Positions 6,402 through 15,055 of a DNA stretch of 15,784 nt are shown one piece after another; position 1 is the first letter of the stretch, and every line of letters begins with the position of its first letter. The stretch is from Chloroflexia bacterium. Lineage in GTDB: Bacteria; Chloroflexota; Chloroflexia; Thermomicrobiales; UBA6265. The DNA lies in the NCBI GenBank assembly GCA_013696265.1, contig JACCYX010000368.1:1-15784 (forward strand). The letters run 5' to 3'. Position numbers and translations under genes: made by a program. The notes under the pieces are model-generated. The model had not been told where the DNA came from. It saw only the letters and a list, made by a program, of their open reading frames with translations, and did not search any database.

Positions 6402-7838
6402 ATGGGGGCGTGCATGGGCGGATTTCGGGATGGGTCGGGCGGCTCGAAGAACGACGACCAGTCAATTGATCGGCAACCCGGCGGCGAGCCGGAGACGAGC
6501 CCGCCAGGCGACGAGCCCTCGGTCGATGAGGTGATCCAGGAGAGCGATCACCAGGCGGCCGCCCGGCGGACGGAAGAGGAGGAGATCTTTCCCGCCTACG
6601 GCGATGATGAGGAGCAGGGAAACCGCCTGAACCCAGTCCAACGATTCCTCGGCCAGCGGGACATCGTGCCGGAGCGCGACAAGCAAACGGTGCGGATCGA
6701 GATCCCATCCAAAACGATCGTCAAGGTGATCCTGACGCTGGTCATCATCTGGCTGGTGCTCAAGGTCGCCTCGATCTTCCTGCTGCTCTTGCTGGCGATC
6801 ATCGTTTGCCTCGCCCTGCTGCCGGTTGTGCGGCGGCTGGAGAACCGCGGCCTGCCCCGTGGGCTGGCGGTGGTCACCGTCATCTCGGGACTCGTTGGCA
6901 TCATCGCCGGATTCCTCTGGCTGATCGTGCCGCCGCTGGTCACCCAGACCCAAAACCTGATCGACAACGCGCCGGAGTACGTCGAGAATTTCGACGATAT
7001 TCTCGATCGTTACCCCTCGATTCGCGACCAGGTGGACACCTACCTGGGCATCGGTGACGAGGACGCGGAGCAGTCACCCGCCGAATCAGCCCAGGACACC
7101 GGGAGTGAGGAGGACCCGGCCCCCGCGGTTGACGCCGGCACGGTGCAGGCCGGCGCGACGCAGGTGCTTTCGGTCAGCACCGCCATCGTCGGCGGGATCG
7201 CGAACGTCTTCTTCGTCCTGGTGCTGGCGCTCTACCTGCTGGTCGAGGGCGAGCGGACCTGGCGCTATTTCGCGCGGTACATGACTCCGACGCTGCGTTA
7301 TCGCTTCCACCGGCTCGGTCCGCAACTGACCCAGGTGGTAAGTGGCTACGTGATCGGCCAGGCGATTATCTCCACGACGTTCGGCGTCTTTTCGTACATC
7401 GTGCTGTTCGTGCTGAATGTCCCGCAGCCGCTGCTACTCTCACTGTTCGGCGCGGTGGCGGTGGCAATCCCGATTGTCGGCGTGCCGGTCGCGACCATCG
7501 CGGTGATGGCGATCGCGCTCTCGGTCAGCTGGCAGACATCGCTGATCGTATTCGGCGTCTTCATGCTCTACCAGCAATTCGAGAACTACGTCCTCCTGCC
7601 ACGCGTGTACGGCAATACCCTGCAAGTGACCTCGCTGAGCATTCTGGTGGGGGTCCTCGTGGGAGGTCAGTTGCTGGGTATCCTCGGCATCATTCTCTCG
7701 CTGCCCTTGACGGCATCGATCCCGGTGATCGAGCGGGTTTGGCGCGAACAGGTGCCGGATGACATCGAGGCGCTGGAGGAGGCAACCGTCACCCGGGAAC
7801 CGACGCCGACCGAGATCGTCAGGGGTGATCGCTCCTGA
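6402..7838 (+). CDS. AI-2E family transporter (PerM/YdiK/TqsA-like)
   Basis: This polytopic inner-membrane protein (478 residues) is of the AI-2E family (PF01594), whose members include exporters of autoinducer-2 and Na+/H+ antiporter-like proteins; the substrate cannot be read here. A long acidic, disordered tail (1-100) comes first. Helices lie near 107-142 (two close segments), 153-177, 259-282, 313-338, 343-362, 364-388 and 410-437. The family signature is in 'QQFENYVLLPRVYGNTLQVTSL' (391-412), followed by 'LVGGQLLGILGIILSLPL' (419-436). Between the third and fourth helices, the extracytoplasmic domain has a Glu/Asp/Ala/Pro-rich insert (217-250). Family members are often about 350 residues; the tail and insert explain the extra length. 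The start is uncertain: ATGs at 6402 and 6414 both lack a clear ribosome-binding site. The stop lies in a 22-bp palindrome. Confidence 0.93.
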   Translation: MGACMGGFRDGSGGSKNDDQSIDRQPGGEPETSPPGDEPSVDEVIQESDHQAAARRTEEEEIFPAYGDDEEQGNRLNPVQRFLGQRDIVPERDKQTVRIEIPSKTIVKVILTLVIIWLVLKVASIFLLLLLAIIVCLALLPVVRRLENRGLPRGLAVVTVISGLVGIIAGFLWLIVPPLVTQTQNLIDNAPEYVENFDDILDRYPSIRDQVDTYLGIGDEDAEQSPAESAQDTGSEEDPAPAVDAGTVQAGATQVLSVSTAIVGGIANVFFVLVLALYLLVEGERTWRYFARYMTPTLRYRFHRLGPQLTQVVSGYVIGQAIISTTFGVFSYIVLFVLNVPQPLLLSLFGAVAVAIPIVGVPVATIAVMAIALSVSWQTSLIVFGVFMLYQQFENYVLLPRVYGNTLQVTSLSILVGVLVGGQLLGILGIILSLPLTASIPVIERVWREQVPDDIEALEEATVTREPTPTEIVRGDRS

Positions 7839-7858
7839 ACCAGTTGCGCAACTGGTTC
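7837..7858. repeat. 22-bp perfect palindrome at the AI-2E transporter stop codon
   Basis: The half-site GAACCAGTTGC (7837-7847) is followed directly by its reverse complement (7848-7858), and it overlaps the TGA at 7836-7838. As DNA it has the symmetry of a site for a dimeric helix-turn-helix regulator; as RNA a loop would have to open at GCGC. No T-run follows, and the central hairpin begins 20 bp further on. The mirror copy is at 7927-7948. Confidence 0.6.
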
Positions 7859-7878
7859 TGATGTATTGGATATACGAC

Positions 7879-7906
7879 AAAGCCCCGCCGAATTCGGCGG
7901 GGCTTT
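7879..7906. terminator. Central terminator-like hairpin containing the palindrome axis
   Basis: AAAGCCCCGCC (7879-7889), loop GAATTC, GGCGGGGCTTT (7896-7906). An A-run, GC stem and T-run are what a bidirectional intrinsic terminator after the AI-2E gene would look like. The axis of the whole window lies in its loop. Because everything past 7892 copies the left arm, the true right-hand half of this hairpin and the native sequence beyond it are unknown. Confidence 0.75.
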
Positions 7907-7926
7907 GTCGTATATCCAATACATCA

Positions 7927-7948
7927 GAACCAGTTGCGCAACTGGTTC
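7927..7948. repeat. Mirror copy of the 22-bp palindrome
   Basis: Identical to the element at 7837-7858, overlapping the stop codon of the - strand AI-2E gene. If the fold were real, two copies of this site would flank the central hairpin 68 bp apart, centre 7847/7848 to centre 7937/7938 being 90 bp. Confidence 0.55.
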
Positions 7949-9383
7949 AGGAGCGATCACCCCTGACGATCTCGGTCGGCGTCGGTTCCCGGGTGACGGT
8001 TGCCTCCTCCAGCGCCTCGATGTCATCCGGCACCTGTTCGCGCCAAACCCGCTCGATCACCGGGATCGATGCCGTCAAGGGCAGCGAGAGAATGATGCCG
8101 AGGATACCCAGCAACTGACCTCCCACGAGGACCCCCACCAGAATGCTCAGCGAGGTCACTTGCAGGGTATTGCCGTACACGCGTGGCAGGAGGACGTAGT
8201 TCTCGAATTGCTGGTAGAGCATGAAGACGCCGAATACGATCAGCGATGTCTGCCAGCTGACCGAGAGCGCGATCGCCATCACCGCGATGGTCGCGACCGG
8301 CACGCCGACAATCGGGATTGCCACCGCCACCGCGCCGAACAGTGAGAGTAGCAGCGGCTGCGGGACATTCAGCACGAACAGCACGATGTACGAAAAGACG
8401 CCGAACGTCGTGGAGATAATCGCCTGGCCGATCACGTAGCCACTTACCACCTGGGTCAGTTGCGGACCGAGCCGGTGGAAGCGATAACGCAGCGTCGGAG
8501 TCATGTACCGCGCGAAATAGCGCCAGGTCCGCTCGCCCTCGACCAGCAGGTAGAGCGCCAGCACCAGGACGAAGAAGACGTTCGCGATCCCGCCGACGAT
8601 GGCGGTGCTGACCGAAAGCACCTGCGTCGCGCCGGCCTGCACCGTGCCGGCGTCAACCGCGGGGGCCGGGTCCTCCTCACTCCCGGTGTCCTGGGCTGAT
8701 TCGGCGGGTGACTGCTCCGCGTCCTCGTCACCGATGCCCAGGTAGGTGTCCACCTGGTCGCGAATCGAGGGGTAACGATCGAGAATATCGTCGAAATTCT
8801 CGACGTACTCCGGCGCGTTGTCGATCAGGTTTTGGGTCTGGGTGACCAGCGGCGGCACGATCAGCCAGAGGAATCCGGCGATGATGCCAACGAGTCCCGA
8901 GATGACGGTGACCACCGCCAGCCCACGGGGCAGGCCGCGGTTCTCCAGCCGCCGCACAACCGGCAGCAGGGCGAGGCAAACGATGATCGCCAGCAAGAGC
9001 AGCAGGAAGATCGAGGCGACCTTGAGCACCAGCCAGATGATGACCAGCGTCAGGATCACCTTGACGATCGTTTTGGATGGGATCTCGATCCGCACCGTTT
9101 GCTTGTCGCGCTCCGGCACGATGTCCCGCTGGCCGAGGAATCGTTGGACTGGGTTCAGGCGGTTTCCCTGCTCCTCATCATCGCCGTAGGCGGGAAAGAT
9201 CTCCTCCTCTTCCGTCCGCCGGGCGGCCGCCTGGTGATCGCTCTCCTGGATCACCTCATCGACCGAGGGCTCGTCGCCTGGCGGGCTCGTCTCCGGCTCG
9301 CCGCCGGGTTGCCGATCAATTGACTGGTCGTCGTTCTTCGAGCCGCCCGACCCATCCCGAAATCCGCCCATGCACGCCCCCAT
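7947..9383 (-). CDS. AI-2E family transporter, mirror copy
   Basis: The sequence encodes the same 478-residue polytopic protein as 6402-7838, without a single residue change. Both copies point into the central hairpin, a convergent layout that would require a shared terminator if real. Treat it as a probable duplicate of one gene. Confidence 0.7.
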   Translation of the reverse strand: MGACMGGFRDGSGGSKNDDQSIDRQPGGEPETSPPGDEPSVDEVIQESDHQAAARRTEEEEIFPAYGDDEEQGNRLNPVQRFLGQRDIVPERDKQTVRIEIPSKTIVKVILTLVIIWLVLKVASIFLLLLLAIIVCLALLPVVRRLENRGLPRGLAVVTVISGLVGIIAGFLWLIVPPLVTQTQNLIDNAPEYVENFDDILDRYPSIRDQVDTYLGIGDEDAEQSPAESAQDTGSEEDPAPAVDAGTVQAGATQVLSVSTAIVGGIANVFFVLVLALYLLVEGERTWRYFARYMTPTLRYRFHRLGPQLTQVVSGYVIGQAIISTTFGVFSYIVLFVLNVPQPLLLSLFGAVAVAIPIVGVPVATIAVMAIALSVSWQTSLIVFGVFMLYQQFENYVLLPRVYGNTLQVTSLSILVGVLVGGQLLGILGIILSLPLTASIPVIERVWREQVPDDIEALEEATVTREPTPTEIVRGDRS

Positions 9384-9473
9384 GCCACGCGAACCGACCG
9401 CGCCAGCCTGGCCCCTATGCCGCTGATGCCTGGGCCACCGAACCGCAAAATCAGATGCCGCCCTCGACCGAGT

Positions 9474-9737
9474 CTAGGTTGGGTTCTCCTCGCCGGTTTC
9501 CAGTTGCCGTTCGAGTTCCCGCTCCGCTAGCTCGGAATTGGCCCCGTTGAACGATTGATTACGCGAGGAAGTACCCGCGTTCGTTGAGTTTGCCGCGGAG
9601 GACTTATCATCTGGATCTTGGCCGGAATCTCGGGACGAGGACTCTTGCTGAAAAGATACGTGATCTTCCTGATCTTCCTGATCCGCCGGTTCTGGTCTCA
9701 CCGAATCCTGAGGTCGATGCTTGGGCATGGGTGTCAT
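9474..9737 (-). CDS. Small hydrophilic acidic protein, mirror copy
   Basis: Same 87-residue Asp/Glu/Gln/Ser-rich ORF as at 6048-6311, including its tandem 9-bp repeat. The start remains ambiguous (9737 or 9728). A 9-bp tandem repeat is a natural slippage site, so exact identity here also argues against an old duplication. Confidence 0.4.
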   Translation of the reverse strand: MTPMPKHRPQDSVRPEPADQEDQEDHVSFQQESSSRDSGQDPDDKSSAANSTNAGTSSRNQSFNGANSELAERELERQLETGEENPT

Positions 9738-9749
9738 CCAGATAGCGTG

Positions 9750-9790
9750 ATGCGATCATCACCGTACCAGATGTACGGTGATGATCGCAT
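9750..9790. terminator. 18-bp stem-loop, mirror copy
   Basis: Exact mirror of 5995-6035. The arms are identical, but the loop reads CAGAT instead of ATCTG on the + strand, as expected for a reverse complement. Confidence 0.5.
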
Positions 9791-9837
9791 GCGGGAAAAG
9801 AACCTGGGAGCCGTTACGGCAGACTCCGATGATGTTG

Positions 9838-10101
9838 CTAGCGTTGCGTTCCAACAACGGGACGGTCAACCGTCCGAACTTCAGGCTCCGAGCGCTTCTT
9901 GAGGCCAGCCAGGCCGAGGAGGCCGAGCAGTCCGAGCAGTCCCCAGTCGTCGAACCCCTCATCTTCGGGTTCAGTGAGTGCTTGCGTGGCAGCGGGCTCG
10001 GTGGCGTCCTGTGCCACAACCGCGGTCGCGCCGAGAGAGCCAAACGTCAAGGCGCAGCCGATGACCGTCGCTTGAAGCAGTGTTCGTGTTTTAGGAAGCA
10101 T
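9838..10101 (-). CDS. WGxxGxxG-motif secreted protein, mirror copy
   Basis: Encodes the same 87-residue protein with signal peptide and WGLLGLLGLLGLAG helix as 5684-5947, including its ribosome-binding site (10107-10113). Confidence 0.7.
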   Translation of the reverse strand: MLPKTRTLLQATVIGCALTFGSLGATAVVAQDATEPAATQALTEPEDEGFDDWGLLGLLGLLGLAGLKKRSEPEVRTVDRPVVGTQR

Positions 10102-10173
10102 GTGATTCTCCTTGAGCGATATGATGTGCAACGAACGGGAGGTGCAAAACCTTGTCCCAACCGGAACCTGAAT

Positions 10174-10249
10174 GCTGAGGCACGGGGTCAGTCTGTGACC
10201 GCGTGGGCGTTTCGAGGATGTCCCTGGTCGCCCACACCATCACCTCAGC
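10174..10249 (-). ncRNA. Three-way-junction candidate, mirror copy
   Basis: Reverse complement of 5536-5611, so the - strand transcript would fold identically. It adds no independent covariation support because there are no base changes. Confidence 0.25.
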
Positions 10250-10253
10250 CCGG

Positions 10254-11528
10254 TTATTTGGACTCGCTGGTCAGGCCCGCGTACTTCGCTTCCTTCTCGA
10301 CTGTTTCTCCAACCTCCCCGGCCACTTGCTGCACCTTCTGGAAGGTGGACTGGGTCGTCGATTGGGCGCGCTCGACCACCGTGTCGCGTGCCTCGCCGAG
10401 CATCTGGTTCTCACGGCGGGTTTCGGGAACGACCAGCGCGGCGCCGCCGCCGAGGGCGACGGCCACGAGACCCAGGCGCATCGGGTTTTCCTCGACCATG
10501 TGACGCAACCGGCCTGGCATCTGCTTTGCCTGGTTGCCAGCGCCCGTGACCGTGCTTTGGACTCCGCTCGCCACAGTCGTGACCCCGTGGGCGACTCCGC
10601 CGCCGACGGCTTCCGCGCCGTGGGCCACGCCCCCGGCAACGGTTGACGCTCCCTGCGTTACACCGTCCGCGACGTCGGTTGCCGTTTGGGCCACTTGATC
10701 GGCGGCGGTGCCGATCCCGTCCTGGACGTTTTGTGCCATATCACCGGCAATAGCCTGGGCCTGGCCAACGCCGGACTGGACGCTCTCGCCCACGCTCGAC
10801 GTCCCCTGACTCGTGGACGATAACGTTGGTGGGCCCAGGCTCCCCTGGGCCGAGCCGCTCCGGCCATTCATGACCAGCCACCCGACGCCAAGGGCGGTCA
10901 AGGCCGCCGGTCCGGGGTTCTGCTTGATGGTTTGCATGACGGTTGATCCCGCGCTCTTCGATGTTTCGCTCGTGGTGTGTGCCATTCGTTCAACTCTCCC
11001 TATGGTGGCGTCGCGTACGGCGGCCTTCGTTTGCTGGCCGAGTTCCCGAACCGCCGCTTTCGCTTCTTCGATTGCGTGATCGACCGCCTCGCGAGCGGCG
11101 TCTTGTGCCTGCTGGCTCAGGTCGGGAAACGTCTCCCGGACCTTCAGGAGCGCGTGGTCGACCGCTTCCATGGCGGCGACACTGGCGAGTTCGGTCGCCT
11201 CGCGCGCCGACTCACGAGCCTGGTCGGACAGTTCGGGAAGCGTTTCCCGAAGTTTTACCAATGCGTGATCGACGGCTTCCCTGGCGGACGCGCTGGCGGA
11301 CTCGGTCCACTCCTGGACCGTTTCCCGGGCCTCTTCGATCACGTGGTCGGCTGTTTCGATGGCCGCGTCCTTCGCGTCCTCGGTGACGCGCTCAGGGGCG
11401 AGCTTGGCCTGGATCGCTTCGAGCGTGTCGCTCATCTCTTCGCGGGTCTGCTGGATTTCGGCGTCCCCGACGGCCAACGGGTCAATACCGCTCCCCCGCT
11501 GGTCTAGCTGATCTGCTCTTTGGCCCAT
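10254..11528 (-). CDS. DUF3618 domain membrane protein, mirror copy
   Basis: Same 424-residue protein as 4257-5531. Its internal 111-nt-spaced repeats are the kind of sequence that recombines readily, yet both copies are identical. The start at 11528 is set by AAGGAGGA at 11535-11542 on the - strand. Confidence 0.7.
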   Translation of the reverse strand: MGQRADQLDQRGSGIDPLAVGDAEIQQTREEMSDTLEAIQAKLAPERVTEDAKDAAIETADHVIEEARETVQEWTESASASAREAVDHALVKLRETLPELSDQARESAREATELASVAAMEAVDHALLKVRETFPDLSQQAQDAAREAVDHAIEEAKAAVRELGQQTKAAVRDATIGRVERMAHTTSETSKSAGSTVMQTIKQNPGPAALTALGVGWLVMNGRSGSAQGSLGPPTLSSTSQGTSSVGESVQSGVGQAQAIAGDMAQNVQDGIGTAADQVAQTATDVADGVTQGASTVAGGVAHGAEAVGGGVAHGVTTVASGVQSTVTGAGNQAKQMPGRLRHMVEENPMRLGLVAVALGGGAALVVPETRRENQMLGEARDTVVERAQSTTQSTFQKVQQVAGEVGETVEKEAKYAGLTSESK

Positions 11529-11899
11529 TCCCGGTCCTCCTTGAGATTGTCGATGGTGTGGTGGGGCAGGATGTCGGCCTGCTTGATGGCCGTGCGGGCT
11601 CGCCCAATCACGGCGTACCCGGCAATGCTGAGGAGGAGCGCCACGACCAGCGCCGCCAGCCACCAGGGGAGACCGAGATCGGCGAGCCCGATGATGATCG
11701 CCGCCACCAGGGCCAGGAATGCCGCGTGAGCAACCACCGCGCCAACGGCGAGCTGGGCGACATCCTTGCCGACCCCACTCGCCCGCTGGCCGATCTCCGT
11801 GCCGGCCTGCCGCAGCTCCTGGCGCACCAGCGTGCTGGTTTCGTGGGCCAGGTCGGCAAAGAGTTCACCGAGGGAGCGGTCGTCTCGTCCCTCTGTCAT
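11504..11899 (-). CDS. Phage_holin_3_6 / YqjE-like protein, mirror copy
   Basis: Same 131-residue two-TM protein as 3886-4281, with the same TAATG coupling to its upstream gene and 25-bp overlap with the DUF3618 gene. Confidence 0.7.
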   Translation of the reverse strand: MTEGRDDRSLGELFADLAHETSTLVRQELRQAGTEIGQRASGVGKDVAQLAVGAVVAHAAFLALVAAIIIGLADLGLPWWLAALVVALLLSIAGYAVIGRARTAIKQADILPHHTIDNLKEDREWAKEQIS

Positions 11900-12666
11900 T
11901 ACCGGTTCTCCGGGCTCGTGGACCGGTTCGTGCCAGCCAATGAGTCATCGATCAACTCATCGCCTTCCTGGGTCGCCGCCTTGTAGTCCTCGACGAAGTC
12001 TCCGAACTCTGGCTCCCGGTCGGTTTGCATCGACATGTCCGTATCCAGCGGCGAGTTCGCGGCCCCCAGGGCGGAGTCGAACGCCGCCTGGTCGCTTTCG
12101 AAGCGCGGGATATCGTTCGCGGCGGATTCATCGGTGTCGAGAGCCGTATCGCTCGCGGCAACCCCGCTATCGGGAACTGTGCCGTTCGCCGGGGTGGTCT
12201 CCGCCTGCTTCGCGGAACTCCGGAAGAAGCGAGCGCCGGCGAATCCAGCGGCCAGGGCGCCGCTGAAGAAGAGCATCGGCTGGCGACGGGCATACCGCAC
12301 GGTGTCGTCAAGCAGTTGTGACATGTCACGCTCGCGCAACGTGTCGGACCACTGGCTCACCTGGCTGGACGCCTTGTCGACATACTGCGTGAGCATAGCC
12401 TTGTCTTGGAGATCGGCGTGCTCACCGGCCTGGTGGAGCACGAGCGCCACTGTATCCAGCGTATCGACCAGCCGCTCTTTCTGCGTGACGAGTTGCTCGG
12501 ACGCCTGCTGACGAACCTGCTGCGTCAGACCCGTCACCTGGTCCTGAATCTGCTCAGTGACCTCGGATGCCGCCGCTCCCAAATCGATGTCGGCTTCGGA
12601 TGTTTCCGATCCCTGCCCGTTGCTTGATTTCGCGGCTGATGCTGAAGTCTTTTTCGAACCTGCCAT
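11899..12666 (-). CDS. Single-TM coiled-coil protein, mirror copy
   Basis: Same 255-residue protein as 3119-3886: coiled-coil N-terminal half, one hydrophobic segment at 131-148, acidic tail. First gene of the mirrored three-gene operon. Confidence 0.65.
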   Translation of the reverse strand: MAGSKKTSASAAKSSNGQGSETSEADIDLGAAASEVTEQIQDQVTGLTQQVRQQASEQLVTQKERLVDTLDTVALVLHQAGEHADLQDKAMLTQYVDKASSQVSQWSDTLRERDMSQLLDDTVRYARRQPMLFFSGALAAGFAGARFFRSSAKQAETTPANGTVPDSGVAASDTALDTDESAANDIPRFESDQAAFDSALGAANSPLDTDMSMQTDREPEFGDFVEDYKAATQEGDELIDDSLAGTNRSTSPENR

Positions 12667-12969
12667 TGAGTCGATATTCCCTTTTGTTGACGTATGAACG
12701 TTGTGCGGTGCGTCGATACGTTCGACAACCGCCACGGAGTGGAACGATCATTTCGCGGGTCAACTATGAAGGCAGATGTTGGGGCACACCATCGTGAAGC
12801 CAGACTATGCACAATATGTGGTGTCCATAAGCAAAAGTGTCCTGCCTTGGAGCGCGATGATACAGACCCGTACATGCCTGTCCGATGTTATCCAGATATT
12901 CATCCACAAGCTGGGCACGTGCTTGTACGTCTCGGAGCGGAGGTGGTGCGCCCGGACTCGTTGGGGCGC
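12667..12969. other. 303-bp intergenic region, mirror copy
   Basis: Reverse complement of 2816-3118, including the leader hairpin (here 12705-12732). No additional gene or promoter is visible. Confidence 0.6.
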
Positions 12970-13890
12970 CTAGCGTTCGCGCGATCGGGGGTCGAAGGCG
13001 TCCCGGAGTCCATCGCCGACCAGGTTGATTGCCAGTATTGTCGCAAACAGGAACGCCCCGGGAAACACTGACGCCCACCACGCTTGTTGCAATCTGGGCT
13101 GACCCGCGCTCACCATTCCGCCCCAGGTGGGCACGTCCGGAGGCACGCCAGCTCCCAGAAACGACAGGGATGCCTCCGCCAGGATCGCAAATGCAATCAC
13201 GAAGGTGCATTGCACAATCAACGGCGATATCGAGTTCATCAGAATGTACTTCCGCATGATCGGGAAGTCTCGCATCCCAATCGCCCGGGCGGATTCGACA
13301 TAGAGTTCCCGGCTGTTCATGAGCGTCGTGCCACGGACCAGCCTGGCGATGTTGGGGACGTAGACGACGGACAGCGCGATGATCACGTTCTGGACCGCCG
13401 CGCCAAATGCCGCCATGATCGCGATCGCCAGCAAGATGCCCGGAAACGCCTCCAGACCGTCGATCACGCGCATCACCAGGACGTCGACGCGAGGGTAGAA
13501 ACCCGCGATCAATCCCAGCAGCGATCCGAGAATGGTGGAACCCACCATAACGGTGATACCGACCAACAGCGACACCCGTGCGCCGTAGACGACCCGGCTA
13601 AAGATATCCCGGCCCAGTTCATCGGTGCCAAACCAATAGTCGCTCGATGGTCCGGAAAGCCGCACAAGGGGATTCACGAAGTCTGGTTCCACGGGCGCAA
13701 TCAACGGAGCGAACACCGCGACGAGCACCATGACGACCAGGAACGCGAGACTCGCGGACGCTACCCAATTCTCCAACAGGAGCCGAATCCAGTAATACTT
13801 TGAGGCCGGTGTGATCGAGGATAACCGGAGCCGCCCCATTTTCGTCGATGATTTGCCACTCCCGGCAATTGCCGCATCAGTCAGAACCAT
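12970..13890 (-). CDS. ABC importer permease DppC/OppC type, mirror copy
   Basis: Same 306-residue permease as 1895-2815, with GTDELGRD and the EAA loop intact; overlaps the mirrored DppB-type gene by 14 bp. Confidence 0.7.
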   Translation of the reverse strand: MVLTDAAIAGSGKSSTKMGRLRLSSITPASKYYWIRLLLENWVASASLAFLVVMVLVAVFAPLIAPVEPDFVNPLVRLSGPSSDYWFGTDELGRDIFSRVVYGARVSLLVGITVMVGSTILGSLLGLIAGFYPRVDVLVMRVIDGLEAFPGILLAIAIMAAFGAAVQNVIIALSVVYVPNIARLVRGTTLMNSRELYVESARAIGMRDFPIMRKYILMNSISPLIVQCTFVIAFAILAEASLSFLGAGVPPDVPTWGGMVSAGQPRLQQAWWASVFPGAFLFATILAINLVGDGLRDAFDPRSRER

Positions 13891-14827
13891 AGCGAATCCT
13901 GGGGTCAACATAGACATACAGGATGTCGAGGATCAGCATCACCAGGACCTCGATCGTCGCCACCATCAGCACCGCGCCCTGCACCACCTGGAAATCCCGG
14001 CGGGTCACGCTTTGCACCACCAATCGGCCCATTCCCGGGATGTTAAAGACAGTTTCAATCACCACCGTCCCGCCGAGCAAGGTTGCCAGCACGGTCCCAA
14101 TGACCGTCAGTGCCGGGATCGTGGCGTTGCGGAGTGCGTGCTTCACCACCACGTGACGCTCGGGCAAACCCTTGGCATACGCGGTGCGGACATAATCCTG
14201 GTGCAGGACATCCAGCATCGCCGACCTCACCAATCTGGCGAGCAATCCGGCGGATGAGAAGCCGAGGGCCAGCGCCGGCATGACCATGTACCTGAAATGC
14301 TGGACGGGATCGTCACCGATGCCGACGTAACCGCCTGAGGGGAGCCATCCAAGAACCACGGCGAACAACAGGATCAGCAAAATGCCAAAGAAAAACCCCG
14401 GGATCGCCGCGCCGCTGATCGACATCACCATCAACAGCCGGTCCGCCAATGAGTTCGGACGAACCGCGGCGATTACCCCGGACGGGATCGCAATCAGGAT
14501 CGCCAGCGAAAGCGAGTACAGGGTAAGCAGCCCCGTTGGCTGCACGCGATCGAACAGCGCTTCCGTGACCGGCATTCTGAGGAACAGCGAATCGCCAAAG
14601 TCAAGCCGCACGGCATCCGTGATCCAGTTCATGAATTGAACCGGCAAGGGATCGTTGAGACCCATCTGATCCCGGAGCGCTTCTCGCTGTTCGAGGGTGG
14701 CATCCCTCCCCAACAGGGCCGTCGTCGGATCGCCTGGTATAAGGTGGATGAGCATAAAGGCGATAACGCCGACGATCAGCAGCACCGGGATCAGGAGCAG
14801 CAACCGTCGAATGATGTACGCGAACAT
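13877..14827 (-). CDS. ABC importer permease DppB/OppB type, mirror copy
   Basis: Same 316-residue permease as 958-1908, with PGDP at 31-34 and the EAA loop intact. Start 14827 has the same GGGAG upstream (14835-14839). Confidence 0.7.
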   Translation of the reverse strand: MFAYIIRRLLLLIPVLLIVGVIAFMLIHLIPGDPTTALLGRDATLEQREALRDQMGLNDPLPVQFMNWITDAVRLDFGDSLFLRMPVTEALFDRVQPTGLLTLYSLSLAILIAIPSGVIAAVRPNSLADRLLMVMSISGAAIPGFFFGILLILLFAVVLGWLPSGGYVGIGDDPVQHFRYMVMPALALGFSSAGLLARLVRSAMLDVLHQDYVRTAYAKGLPERHVVVKHALRNATIPALTVIGTVLATLLGGTVVIETVFNIPGMGRLVVQSVTRRDFQVVQGAVLMVATIEVLVMLILDILYVYVDPRIRYGSD

Positions 14828-15012
14828 GCCGTGACTCCCATCTGATCGCGGCTCAGGGTTCTTTCCGGTGGTCTTCCATCAACTCAACCATGGGGGAAAA
14901 GTCTGTTCGACCGACTTCAAGGCCCAGACCCCCGGACTGGCCCGAACGGATTGGCGTGCTTCAATTGCGGACGAGCCGCCTGAACGCTGTGCGGAACAAC
15001 GGGGGATGGTGA

Positions 15013-15029
15013 GCGGGGCATTGCCCCGC
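15013..15029 (-). promoter_or_regulatory. GC stem-loop upstream of the permease, mirror copy
   Basis: Reverse complement of the 756-772 hairpin, in the 228-bp gap between the mirrored permease and binding-protein genes. Confidence 0.4.
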
Positions 15030-15055
15030 CCGTCATTCCGACAATGATGCGCATG

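Noticed and set aside
7667..8118. ORFs that cross the central axis (7759-8118 on + and 7667-8026 on -), encoding the same 119-residue protein
   Set aside because: They are a product of the mirror symmetry: they read antisense through the AI-2E gene end and the terminator, and have no recognisable domain or ribosome-binding site.
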